Below are positions 1-5,202 of a stretch of DNA of 5,202 nt, in pieces. Positions within the stretch are counted from its first letter, which is position 1; each line of letters opens with the position of its first letter. Both the position numbers and the translations under genes were made by a program. Source of the DNA: Rhodobiaceae bacterium. Its GTDB lineage: Bacteria; Pseudomonadota; Alphaproteobacteria; Parvibaculales; Parvibaculaceae. The stretch is from assembly GCA_002401305.2 (NCBI GenBank), contig NVSO02000218.1:1-5202 (forward strand). The letters are read 5' to 3'. The notes under the pieces are model-generated. The model searched no databases and was not told the DNA's origin. It was given only the letters and a program-made list of their open reading frames with translations.

Positions 1-1
1 G

Positions 2-550
2 CATGAGACATATATTATTGCTCAGACAGCGGACGGTATTGTTATCGTTGATCAACATGCCGCCCACGAACGTCTTGTGTATGAGCGGATGAAAAAGGAT
101 ATCGCGCAAAGCGGCATCAAGCGCCAAGGCCTGCTTATTCCTGAAGTGGTGGAATTGGACGAGGATGGCGCCGAACGTTTGGTGTCCCGCGCTCCGCAAT
201 TTGCCGAGCTTGGTTTTATCCTTGAAGCCTTTGGCGAAGGGGCTGTCATCGTGCGCGAAATACCCGCGCTGTTTAAAAAACTAGATGTGCAAGGACTGGT
301 GCGAGACCTTGCCGATGAACTGGTCGAGTTTGGCGAAGCACTTGCGCTAAAGGAACGGTTGGAAGAAGTGTGTGGCACAATCGCCTGTCATGGGTCCGTG
401 CGGGCGGGCCGTCGATTGACCGGGGATGAAATGAATGCATTGCTCCGGGAAATGGAAGCCACGCCTCATTCTGGTCAGTGCAACCATGGCCGCCCGACGT
501 ACGTTGAGCTGAAGCTGGCCGATATTGAACGCCTCTTTGGCCGCCGTTAA
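2..550 (+). CDS. mutL: DNA mismatch repair protein MutL, C-terminal part (5' end outside window)
   Basis: MutL is the homodimeric ATPase that links MutS mismatch recognition to downstream strand removal. Only the last 182 residues are visible; the reading frame is open from base 2, and the N-terminal GHKL ATPase domain lies off the left edge. What is present is the C-terminal dimerisation and endonuclease domain. Visible residues 17-28 read [12 protein letters not shown], which fits the metal-binding endonuclease motif DQHA(X)2E(X)4[10 protein letters not shown] follows at visible residues 128-136 and GQCNHGRP at 158-165, and the protein ends in FGRR. Together these suggest a MutL with its own nicking activity, unlike the E. 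coli type that depends on MutH. The CNHGRP form (CPHGRP in many other bacteria) and the ending are what I would expect in Alphaproteobacteria. The gene converges on the isomerase-like gene 36 bases away, with no clear terminator between them. The family call is firm; nicking activity is inferred from motifs. Confidence 0.96.
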   Translation, partial: HETYIIAQTADGIVIVDQHAAHERLVYERMKKDIAQSGIKRQGLLIPEVVELDEDGAERLVSRAPQFAELGFILEAFGEGAVIVREIPALFKKLDVQGLVRDLADELVEFGEALALKERLEEVCGTIACHGSVRAGRRLTGDEMNALLREMEATPHSGQCNHGRPTYVELKLADIERLFGRR

Positions 551-586
551 AACAGTCAAAGGTCAGCGCTCAATATCTGTGTCAGG

Positions 587-1177
587 TCAGTCCGCTGCTG
601 CTGTTTCAGCTAGTCGTTCTTGCAACAAGGGAATCCGGTCTTGACCCCAGAAGGGTTCACCTTGATAGACAAAATAGGGCACGCCGAAAGGTTTGTCTGT
701 CTCCAGCGTTTCATCCAATTCCGTCATCATATTGCTTTGCACCGCAGGGTCATTCGCCGCTGCGACCGTCGCCGCTGGGTCTAGGCCAATCTCGGCAGCA
801 ATTTTTTTGATGACGTCATCCTCAGAGATGTTTTCGCCGCGCACCCAGCGGGCGTCAAAAGCTGCTGCCATATACGCCAAACCTTTGCCTTGTCCTTTTG
901 CGTAATGAGCTGGTGCATGCGCTTTGCCCCAGTCCAATTCGAATGGGTTTGGAAAGGACAGGCCTTTGCCCGCGCGTTTTGAAAGCCGCACGATATCTTT
1001 GACAAAATAGGAGGCTTTTGACTTGTTTGGCTTCACACCAACACCGGGAAATTCCATACCTTCAGGCATTTTGGCGAGTGGCACAGGATTTACATCCAAC
1101 CCTTCCTCGATCACACGCAGGGTGGCCAGCCATGCATAGGGGCTGCGGAACGAATAATAATACCGGATATCTGACAT
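587..1177 (-). CDS. DsbA-family / 2-hydroxychromene-2-carboxylate isomerase-like protein
   Basis: This 196-residue protein has a thioredoxin fold with helical insertion, like kappa-class glutathione transferases and the isomerase NahD. It lacks the CXXC pair of true disulfide oxidoreductases. At the equivalent place near the N-terminus it has SFRSPY (residues 9-14), where Ser12 matches the glutathione-contacting serine of the isomerases. Residues 165-167 (GVP) hold the cis-proline, and FWGQDR at 176-181 is a hallmark of this isomerase family. The ATG at 1177 is chosen because GAAAGGAAG lies a few bases upstream and the fold begins right after it. A start at 1234 would add 19 residues of unlikely sequence. 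No aromatic-degradation genes are visible nearby, so the real substrate is unknown; a glutathione-dependent cis-trans isomerase or transferase role is inference. No signal peptide is seen, so it is probably cytoplasmic. Confidence 0.88.
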   Translation of the reverse strand: MSDIRYYYSFRSPYAWLATLRVIEEGLDVNPVPLAKMPEGMEFPGVGVKPNKSKASYFVKDIVRLSKRAGKGLSFPNPFELDWGKAHAPAHYAKGQGKGLAYMAAAFDARWVRGENISEDDVIKKIAAEIGLDPAATVAAANDPAVQSNMMTELDETLETDKPFGVPYFVYQGEPFWGQDRIPLLQERLAETAAAD

Positions 1178-1205
1178 AGGACTTCCTTTCGAATTCATAC
1201 GACAG

Positions 1206-1234
1206 GATATGGTCGCCCAAAGTTCTGTTTTCAA
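1206..1234 (-). promoter_or_regulatory. Possible promoter for the isomerase-like gene
   Basis: On the minus strand, TTGAAA (1229-1234) is followed after 17 bases by CATATC (1206-1211). The -35 element is good and the -10 element is weak. It would give a leader of roughly 20 bases before the ATG at 1177. This is pattern matching only; alphaproteobacterial promoters often deviate from this consensus. Confidence 0.28.
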
Positions 1235-1242
1235 GGCGGGCT

Positions 1243-1248
1243 AGGAGG
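1243..1248 (+). promoter_or_regulatory. Perfect Shine-Dalgarno AGGAGG in front of a short ORF
   Basis: AGGAGG at 1243-1248 lies 7 bases before an ATG at 1256, an ideal bacterial ribosome binding geometry. It is the best ribosome binding site in the window, yet the reading frame it serves is not a recognised gene. Confidence 0.5.
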
Positions 1249-1255
1249 CAGAATC

Positions 1256-1447
1256 ATGGCACACTTATTTGTGAAGGTAACCGATCAGATCCACCGTCAG
1301 GGTGTTGCATATGAGGAGTGGAGAGAGCGATGGAGAAGATCAAGTTTTCCAAGGAAGAAATCAGCACCATCACACGTCGCATCCAGGACTATTTCGATGG
1401 TGAGTTGGAAACGGAAATTGGTCAAATGCAGGCGGAGTTTTTGTTGA
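1256..1447 (+). CDS. Candidate 63-residue small ORF overlapping the start of the DUF2164 gene
   Basis: This short frame starts with ATG 7 bases after a perfect AGGAGG and begins MAHLFVKVTDQIH. It runs in a different frame through the DUF2164 start at 1330 and stops inside that gene at 1445-1447. The first 25 or so codons look like normal coding sequence. After about 1330 it turns into AGA AGA TCA AGT-type codons and Ser/Arg/Lys-rich sequence, as expected for the shadow of the real gene. I do not recognise the peptide. It could be a leader whose translation helps open the DUF2164 start, a small protein, or the remnant of a longer N-terminus separated by a frameshift. It could also be accidental. 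A real protein product over its full length is doubtful. Confidence 0.3.
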   Translation: MAHLFVKVTDQIHRQGVAYEEWRERWRRSSFPRKKSAPSHVASRTISMVSWKRKLVKCRRSFC

Positions 1448-1587
1448 ATTTCTTTTCAGAAGAAATCGGAGCCTATCACTACAATCGAGGCCTACACGAC
1501 GCGCAAGCCTTGCTGCTGAAAAAAGTGGATGACTTTACAGACAATATTTATGCGCTAGAGCAGCGGACCGAATTCGATAAGAAATAG
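1330..1587 (+). CDS. DUF2164 family protein
   Basis: An 85-residue acidic protein of unknown function that matches the DUF2164 family in length and pattern: an early YFDGELE segment (residues 21-27 region), then QMQAEFLLNFF, EEIGAYHYNRGLHDA in the centre and an IYALEQR end. It is probably an all-helical cytoplasmic protein; no membrane segment or signal peptide is seen. ATG 1330 is chosen because GGAGAG (1320-1325) sits 4 bases upstream and AGGAG (1314-1318) 11 bases upstream. The alternative GTG at 1318 overlaps that AGGAG, and an in-frame TGA at 1312-1314 rules out anything further upstream. It is overlapped at its 5' end by a short ORF with a strong ribosome binding site, and converges on rsmD with 15 bases between the two genes. 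The family assignment is from memory of the conserved pattern; no function can be given. Confidence 0.85.
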   Translation: MEKIKFSKEEISTITRRIQDYFDGELETEIGQMQAEFLLNFFSEEIGAYHYNRGLHDAQALLLKKVDDFTDNIYALEQRTEFDKK

Positions 1588-1607
1588 GAGAGGGGAACCC
1601 TCCTATT
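1583..1607. terminator. Palindrome holding both convergent stop codons; possible bidirectional terminator
   Basis: AATAGGAG (1583-1590) pairs exactly with CTCCTATT (1600-1607). After a bulged A at 1591, GG pairs with CC and closes a GGAA loop. The TAG of the DUF2164 gene (1585-1587) and the TAG of rsmD (complement of 1603-1605) face each other in the stem. The hairpin can form in transcripts of either strand. No run of U follows on either side, so it is not a classical intrinsic terminator. It may instead serve as a transcript 3' end barrier or aid termination. Confidence 0.42.
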
Positions 1608-2184
1608 CACCCGCTATGCCTGAGTAGCGTAGCATTAAAATCTTCGTATCCCCGTAGCGACGTTCACTCATAAGCTGAAAACCATCGGGCTTCTCAAAAT
1701 CTATCTGTGATTTTTCTTCCACAATGCACAAAGCGCCTTGTACGAGCCAGTCGCCGTCTCGTGCGCTGATCAATGCTTTCTCACCAAGTCCCTTTGCGTA
1801 AGGCGGATCAACGAATACCAGGTTAAAGGCGGGGCCCGCACCGGCCATACGCGCACCCAATCTGGTGGCGTCACGTTTGAATATTTTGGAAAGTCCAGCC
1901 GCCCCAAGAGCCTCGCCATTGTCGCGGATCAAGCCACGCGCTTCGGTATCATCTTCAACAAAAATGGCGAAGGATGCCCCACGAGACAATGCCTCAAGAC
2001 CCAACGCCCCTGTGCCCGCGAATAAATCAAGCACACGCGCGCCTTCAAGCGAGAAGCCGGGCACTGTGCTATGGGCCAGAACGTTAAAAAGAGATTCGCG
2101 TATCCGGTCAGATGTCGGGCGAATGTTTCCATTGGTTGGGGCTTTTAAACGTCGCCCGCTATTCGAACCGCCTACAATACGCAT
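1603..2184 (-). CDS. rsmD: 16S rRNA (guanine(966)-N(2))-methyltransferase RsmD
   Basis: RsmD transfers a methyl group from S-adenosylmethionine to N2 of G966 (E. coli numbering) of 16S rRNA, near the P-site tRNA in the small subunit. The 193-residue protein has the usual length. It starts MRIVGGSNSGR, followed by the family box RPTSDRIRESLFN (22-34). The SAM-binding motif I VLDLFAGTG is at 51-59, the catalytic motif IV DPPY at 126-129, and YGDTKI at 177-182 near the end. The ATG at 2184 is supported by AGGAAG (minus strand, 2190-2195) 5 bases upstream. That site consists of the last two codons of rluB, so rsmD is the second gene of an rluB-rsmD operon and is probably translationally coupled to it. 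The stop lies within a palindrome shared with the convergent DUF2164 gene. Confidence 0.96.
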   Translation of the reverse strand: MRIVGGSNSGRRLKAPTNGNIRPTSDRIRESLFNVLAHSTVPGFSLEGARVLDLFAGTGALGLEALSRGASFAIFVEDDTEARGLIRDNGEALGAAGLSKIFKRDATRLGARMAGAGPAFNLVFVDPPYAKGLGEKALISARDGDWLVQGALCIVEEKSQIDFEKPDGFQLMSERRYGDTKILMLRYSGIAGE

Positions 2185-2186
2185 TC

Positions 2187-3137
2187 TTACTTCCTACTGC
2201 CTTTTTTGCCACTAGACCGCGTGTCAGAGTTACGCGTGTTTTTACGGTCTGAGGAGCCGCCCTTTTTGCCCGATTTGGAGCGCCCTTTAGAGCCGGCAAA
2301 CTTTTTCCTGTTGTCATCTTCCTTCGGTCGGATCTTGTGGATGTGACCCACTTGTTCCACCAAAGTTTTGTACGGAATCTCCAGGGTTGTACCTTCAGGG
2401 ATATCACCCAATTGGAAGGGCCCATAAGACAGACGGATCAACCGGTTCACTTCCAGCCCCAGTGCGCCAAGTACCCGTTTGATTTCCCGGTTCTTGCCTT
2501 CGGTGAGCTTCATGGTGATCCAGACGTTGTCACCCTGTTGTCGGTCCAACGTGGCTTCGATCGAGGCATATTCGATGCCGTCAACCTCAATACCGTCCTG
2601 CAATGCATCAAGATCTTGTTGAGTGACACGACCATATGCACGAATACGGTACCTGCGTGTCCATCCTGTTTGGGGCAACTCAAGGGTCCGGGCCAGTTCA
2701 CCATCGTTGGTGAACAGCAACAGGCCTTCGGTGTTGTAATCAAGCCGACCAATGGAAATAACGCGCGGCATGCTTTCAGGCAGCCGGTCAAAAACAGTGA
2801 TGCGGCCCTCAGGATCTTTGTTCGTTGTCACACAGCCGCGCGGCTTGTGGAGACGCCACAGGCGAGTGGGCTCATGGGGCGGAATAACCTTTCCGTCCAC
2901 GACAATTTCTTCATGCCCCGTCACTTTGAACGCAGGCGTCGTCAGGACCCGGTGATTAACCGTGACCCGCCCGTCTTCAATCAGCTTTTCGGCATCCCTC
3001 CGGGAGCAAACGCCCGCCCGAGAAAGATATTTTGCGATTCGCTGACGTTCAACGCCGTCTCCGTTTTCATCCTGATTAGAGGACGTGTCGGAGGCGTTTT
3101 CGGTAGCTTTTGACTTGGATGTGTCTACTTTACTCAT
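2187..3137 (-). CDS. rluB: rRNA pseudouridine synthase, RluB/RsuA family
   Basis: This enzyme isomerises a specific uridine to pseudouridine in rRNA; RluB acts at U2605 of 23S rRNA in E. coli. The 316-residue protein has a short acidic and Ser-rich N-terminus, then an S4 RNA-binding domain (about 32-79, with YLSRAGVCSRRDAEKLI). The catalytic domain follows, with GRLDYNTEGLLLF at 130-142 where Asp133 is the catalytic aspartate, and EGKNREIKRV at 213-222. The last 45 residues form a Lys/Arg/Ser/Gly-rich tail, probably disordered and RNA-binding, as is common in RluB proteins. The ATG at 3137 is preferred: a purine-rich GAAGAAGG lies just upstream, and the longer frame to 3221 adds 28 hydrophobic/Cys-containing residues and would overlap tadA. 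It is the first gene of the operon with rsmD and is divergent from tadA. RluB is favoured over RsuA/RluE/RluF by the basic tail, but the target uridine is inferred. Confidence 0.92.
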   Translation of the reverse strand: MSKVDTSKSKATENASDTSSNQDENGDGVERQRIAKYLSRAGVCSRRDAEKLIEDGRVTVNHRVLTTPAFKVTGHEEIVVDGKVIPPHEPTRLWRLHKPRGCVTTNKDPEGRITVFDRLPESMPRVISIGRLDYNTEGLLLFTNDGELARTLELPQTGWTRRYRIRAYGRVTQQDLDALQDGIEVDGIEYASIEATLDRQQGDNVWITMKLTEGKNREIKRVLGALGLEVNRLIRLSYGPFQLGDIPEGTTLEIPYKTLVEQVGHIHKIRPKEDDNRKKFAGSKGRSKSGKKGGSSDRKNTRNSDTRSSGKKGSRK

Positions 3138-3194
3138 GCCTTCTTCTAGCAGGAAGGAACCGGGCAGGCGAGCAGAACAGGTGAATTTGGGCCA

Positions 3195-3713
3195 ATGAAC
3201 GAAAAAAACATTGCATCGCACAATAGCTCAACGTTGACAGGGGCTATTTCCGTCTCACGAACCCCAATGGAGGAAGCTCTTCAGGAGGCACGCGACGCGG
3301 GAAAGCGCGGGGAAGTGCCTGTTGGAGCCGTTCTTTTAGGGCCCACAGGGGAATTGCTGGCTCGAAGTGGCAACCGAATTGTGGAGCTTAAAGACCCAAC
3401 CGCCCACGCTGAGGTGCTGGTATTGAGGGAAGCTGCGCAAAAATTGGGGTCAGAACGCCTGCTGGAGTGCGATTTATACGTTACGTTGGAACCCTGCACG
3501 ATGTGCGCAGGCGCCATATCTTTTGCTCGTATCCGCCGTCTCTATTTTGGAGCCGACGACCCAAAGGGCGGAGGCGTCGATCATGGGGTTCGCTTTTTTG
3601 ACCAACCCACCTGCCACCATCGACCAGATGTGTACGGCGGAATTGGGGCGGCAGACGCATCCAAATTGCTCAAAGACTTCTTCGCAGTGCGGCGCGGCGC
3701 CCAAGGATCATAA
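3195..3713 (+). CDS. tadA: tRNA adenosine(34) deaminase TadA
   Basis: TadA deaminates adenosine at the wobble position of tRNA-Arg(ACG) to inosine, allowing one tRNA to read CGU, CGC and CGA. Zinc ligands and the proton-shuttle glutamate of the cytidine deaminase fold are visible: HAE at 71-73 and PCTMC at 100-104 of the 172-residue frame. EVPVGAV (40-46) and the Phe/Arg-rich C-terminal helix also fit TadA. The start is uncertain. ATG 3195 has a modest AGGTGA 10 bases upstream. ATG 3267 would give 148 residues but has no ribosome binding site, and its Met lines up with a conserved internal position of the first helix in other TadA proteins, which usually have several residues before it. I therefore keep 3195. 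The gene is divergent from rluB across 57 bases, and no terminator is seen after it. Confidence 0.93.
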   Translation: MNEKNIASHNSSTLTGAISVSRTPMEEALQEARDAGKRGEVPVGAVLLGPTGELLARSGNRIVELKDPTAHAEVLVLREAAQKLGSERLLECDLYVTLEPCTMCAGAISFARIRRLYFGADDPKGGGVDHGVRFFDQPTCHHRPDVYGGIGAADASKLLKDFFAVRRGAQGS

Positions 3714-3844
3714 TTTCTCAGAAACTTTGTGTAATTTCCCGTGATTTAATCTCCATCTCCGGCTAAAGTCCCTTCATTCGAAATTGAAATAGGGTGGTTT
3801 GCGCAGTGTTTAGCGGAGAGCACCTACCAAATTAGGAGAACGAA
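3714..3844. other. Intergenic spacer before the acyl-CoA dehydrogenase gene
   Basis: This is the longest gene-free stretch inside the window, 131 bases, and AT-richer than the genes on its left. It should contain the dehydrogenase promoter. A TTGAAA at 3784-3789 could be a -35 box, but the matching -10 (TGTTTA, 3807-3812) is poor. A strong AGGAG at 3834-3838 lies 6 bases before the ATG at 3845. There is no clear terminator for tadA. Confidence 0.6.
3770..3794. promoter_or_regulatory. Imperfect dyad centred on TTCGAA; possible operator
   Basis: Within the spacer, CCCT-TCA and TGA-AAT-AGGG arms surround a central TTCGAA (3777-3782 region), giving an imperfect inverted repeat of 25 bases. It overlaps the candidate -35 box. 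Acyl-CoA dehydrogenase genes are often controlled by TetR- or GntR-type repressors that bind such dyads, so an operator is possible. No regulator gene is visible here, and the symmetry is broken by a bulge. Confidence 0.22.
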
Positions 3845-5053
3845 ATGGACTTTTCGCATTCCGATAAAGTCAAGGAACTCTTGGCGCGTGTCACCACGTT
3901 CATGGATGAGCATGTTTATCCAAATGAGAAAACCTATGCCGACCAAATGATAGCCTTTGGTGCTAATCGTTGGCAGGTACCTCAGATTATTGAAGACCTT
4001 AAAGTTAAAGCCCGTGAAGCTGGCCTGTGGAACTTGTTCCTGCCAGAATCTGATCGCGGCGCTGGTCTCACCAATCTTGAATATTCAGCCTTGTGTGAAG
4101 TAATGGGCCGTTCAGGTTTTGCGTCTGAAGTGTTCAACTGTGCAGCACCTGATACGGGCAACATGGAAGTGCTTGAGCGTTACGGTAACGAACGCCACAA
4201 GCGCGAATATCTTGAGCCTTTGTTAGACGGTAAAATCCGTTCAGCATTTTTGATGACTGAGCCAGATGTTGCCTCTTCAGATGCGACAAACATTGAAACC
4301 AGCATTGTGCGTGAGGGCAATGAGTACGTCATCAATGGCCGCAAGTGGTGGTCTTCAGGCGTTGGTGATCCACGGTGTAAAATTGCAATCGTGATGGGTA
4401 AAACCGATCCAGAAGCAGAAACTTACCGTCAGCAATCACAAATCCTAATGCCTATGGATACACCTGGCATTGAGATCATTCGTATGCTGCCCGTATTTGG
4501 TTTCGATGATGCGCCGCATGGTCACGCTGAAGTTCAGATGACAAATGTACGCGTTCCTGTCGAGAACTTGCTTCTCGGTGAAGGTCGTGGCTTTGAAATT
4601 GCGCAAGGACGGCTTGGCCCTGGCAGAATTCATCACTGCATGCGGACCATCGGTACAGCAGAACGTGCCTTGGAAATGATGTGCAAACGTCTTTTGACCC
4701 GCACAGCATTTGGTAAAAAAATTGCAGACCATTCCGTTTGGGAGCAACGTGTGGCTGAAGCGCGGATCGACATCGAGATGGCTCGTTTGTTGACCCTCAA
4801 AGCAGCTTACATGATGGATACAGTGGGCAATAAAGTGGCTCGTGCAGAAATCGCTATGATCAAAGTGGCCGCACCGCGGATTGCTTTGAAAATTATCGAC
4901 GATGCAATCCAAGCTTTCGGTGGCGCTGGTGTGACAACAGACTTCGGTTTGGCCAAAATGTATGCAGGTATTCGTACTTTGCGTATCGCTGATGGTCCAG
5001 ATGAAGTGCATAACCGCACAATCGCTCGGCTTGAGTTCAGAAAATACCTTTAA
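3845..5053 (+). CDS. Acyl-CoA dehydrogenase, ACAD10/11-like subfamily
   Basis: This FAD enzyme introduces a double bond between C2 and C3 of an acyl-CoA and passes electrons to ETF. The 402-residue length is normal. Recognisable parts are [13 protein letters not shown] (137-149) in the FAD/substrate-binding middle domain, NGRKWWSSG (164-172), RTAFGKK (286-292) and FGGAG (358-362). The C-terminal ADGPDEVH segment (382-389) stands where medium-chain enzymes have YEGT. Asp383 thus occupies the place of the usual catalytic Glu. That DGPDEVH signature is typical of the ACAD10/11-like branch, whose eukaryotic members act on long or hydroxylated acyl chains; the bacterial substrate cannot be told from sequence. 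The ATG at 3845 has AGGAG 6 bases upstream. Codons such as GGT and CGT are frequent, unlike the more GC-ended neighbours, which suggests good expression. A strong terminator follows, so it is probably transcribed alone. Confidence 0.94.
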   Translation: MDFSHSDKVKELLARVTTFMDEHVYPNEKTYADQMIAFGANRWQVPQIIEDLKVKAREAGLWNLFLPESDRGAGLTNLEYSALCEVMGRSGFASEVFNCAAPDTGNMEVLERYGNERHKREYLEPLLDGKIRSAFLMTEPDVASSDATNIETSIVREGNEYVINGRKWWSSGVGDPRCKIAIVMGKTDPEAETYRQQSQILMPMDTPGIEIIRMLPVFGFDDAPHGHAEVQMTNVRVPVENLLLGEGRGFEIAQGRLGPGRIHHCMRTIGTAERALEMMCKRLLTRTAFGKKIADHSVWEQRVAEARIDIEMARLLTLKAAYMMDTVGNKVARAEIAMIKVAAPRIALKIIDDAIQAFGGAGVTTDFGLAKMYAGIRTLRIADGPDEVHNRTIARLEFRKYL

Positions 5054-5086
5054 TCGTCTAGGCGAGAAGTGTGTTTTACGAGTTTT

Positions 5087-5110
5087 GAGACCCTAAACGG
5101 TAGCGGTCTC
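5087..5110. repeat. Short inverted repeat between the dehydrogenase stop and its terminator
   Basis: GAGACC (5087-5092) and GGTCTC (5105-5110) form a 6-base-pair stem with a 12-base loop. It precedes the strong terminator by 10 bases and could fold as a first, weaker hairpin in the 3' untranslated region. A stem this short could be chance. Confidence 0.35.
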
Positions 5111-5120
5111 TTGAATGATT

Positions 5121-5157
5121 AGGCGACTGGGACCACATGTTCCCAGTCGCCTTTTTT
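5121..5157 (+). terminator. Rho-independent terminator of the acyl-CoA dehydrogenase gene
   Basis: GGCGACTGGGA (5122-5132) pairs perfectly with TCCCAGTCGCC (5141-5151) across an 8-base loop, and six T follow (5152-5157). This is a textbook intrinsic terminator about 70 bases after the stop codon. The stem could also act on the opposite strand, but only one A precedes it there, so it is mainly a rightward terminator. Confidence 0.95.
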
Positions 5158-5202
5158 ATAAAGATTTTGTCTTGGCGAAAATTCAAATCGCTACCGACTG
5201 AC
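5158..5202. other. End of window, nothing recognised
   Basis: These 45 bases after the terminator show no start codon with a ribosome binding site and no clear promoter. They may be the upstream region of a gene beyond the right edge. Confidence 0.5.

Noticed and set aside
551..586. Terminator between the convergent mutL and isomerase-like genes
   Set aside because: Only two GGTCAG direct repeats and an AGCGCT palindrome are seen. There is no stem of useful length and no T-tract.
1178..1234. N-terminal extension of the isomerase-like protein to 1234
   Set aside because: The fold starts directly after the Met at 1177, which has a good GAAAGGAAG upstream. The extension also covers the likely promoter.
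2337..3113. Long 258-residue open frame on the plus strand opposite rluB
   Set aside because: It is fully antisense to a clear pseudouridine synthase, has no recognisable domain and has no good ribosome binding site. It follows from codon bias of the real gene.
3138..3221. N-terminal extension of rluB to 3221
   Set aside because: It would overlap the tadA start, adds 28 residues unlike the family, and the ATG at 3137 has its own purine-rich binding site.
3234..3239. TTGACA as a -35 box for a shorter tadA
   Set aside because: No acceptable -10 element follows at normal spacing (CACGAA at 17 bases), and it lies inside the preferred coding frame.
3714..3724. TTTCTCAGAAA just after tadA as a terminator hairpin
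   Set aside because: The arms are separated by one base, so no hairpin loop can form, and no T-tract follows.
4445..5011. 188-residue Cys/His-rich open frame opposite the acyl-CoA dehydrogenase
   Set aside because: The Cys and His residues come from reverse-complemented common codons of the real gene. They form no ordered zinc-binding pattern, and the frame is entirely antisense.

Overview
The window is an ordinary chromosomal stretch, most likely from an alphaproteobacterium. The evidence for that is the MutL C-terminus with a CNHGRP motif and a metal-binding endonuclease motif, the compact rsmD / rluB / tadA neighbourhood, and mid-range base composition. Taxonomy is inferred from protein signatures and gene order, not from a search. 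I see no mobile element, CRISPR array, tRNA, rRNA or phage gene, and nothing that looks like a new multi-gene system.

Left part (1-1255): the 3' end of mutL runs rightward off the left edge of the window. It converges on a leftward gene for a DsbA-fold, glutathione-dependent isomerase-like protein (2-hydroxychromene-2-carboxylate isomerase family). That gene has a clear Shine-Dalgarno site and a possible promoter in the short region to its right.

Middle (1256-3713): a small rightward DUF2164 gene follows an overlapping short reading frame that has an unusually good ribosome binding site. DUF2164 converges on rsmD, and the stop codons of the two genes lie in opposite arms of one near-perfect palindrome. 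rsmD and rluB form a tight leftward operon, with the rsmD ribosome binding site made of the last two rluB codons. tadA is divergent from rluB. Three of these genes act on RNA of the translation machinery: RsmD methylates 16S rRNA, RluB makes pseudouridine in rRNA, and TadA makes inosine at the wobble position of tRNA-Arg.

Right part (3714-5202): a 131-base spacer leads into a single acyl-CoA dehydrogenase gene of the ACAD10/11-like type. It has a strong ribosome binding site and a textbook rho-independent terminator, so it is probably a monocistronic unit for fatty acid or related acyl-CoA breakdown. The last 45 bases hold nothing recognisable.

The points most worth a second look are the stop-codon palindrome, the small overlapping reading frame in front of DUF2164, and the Asp-for-Glu active site of the dehydrogenase.
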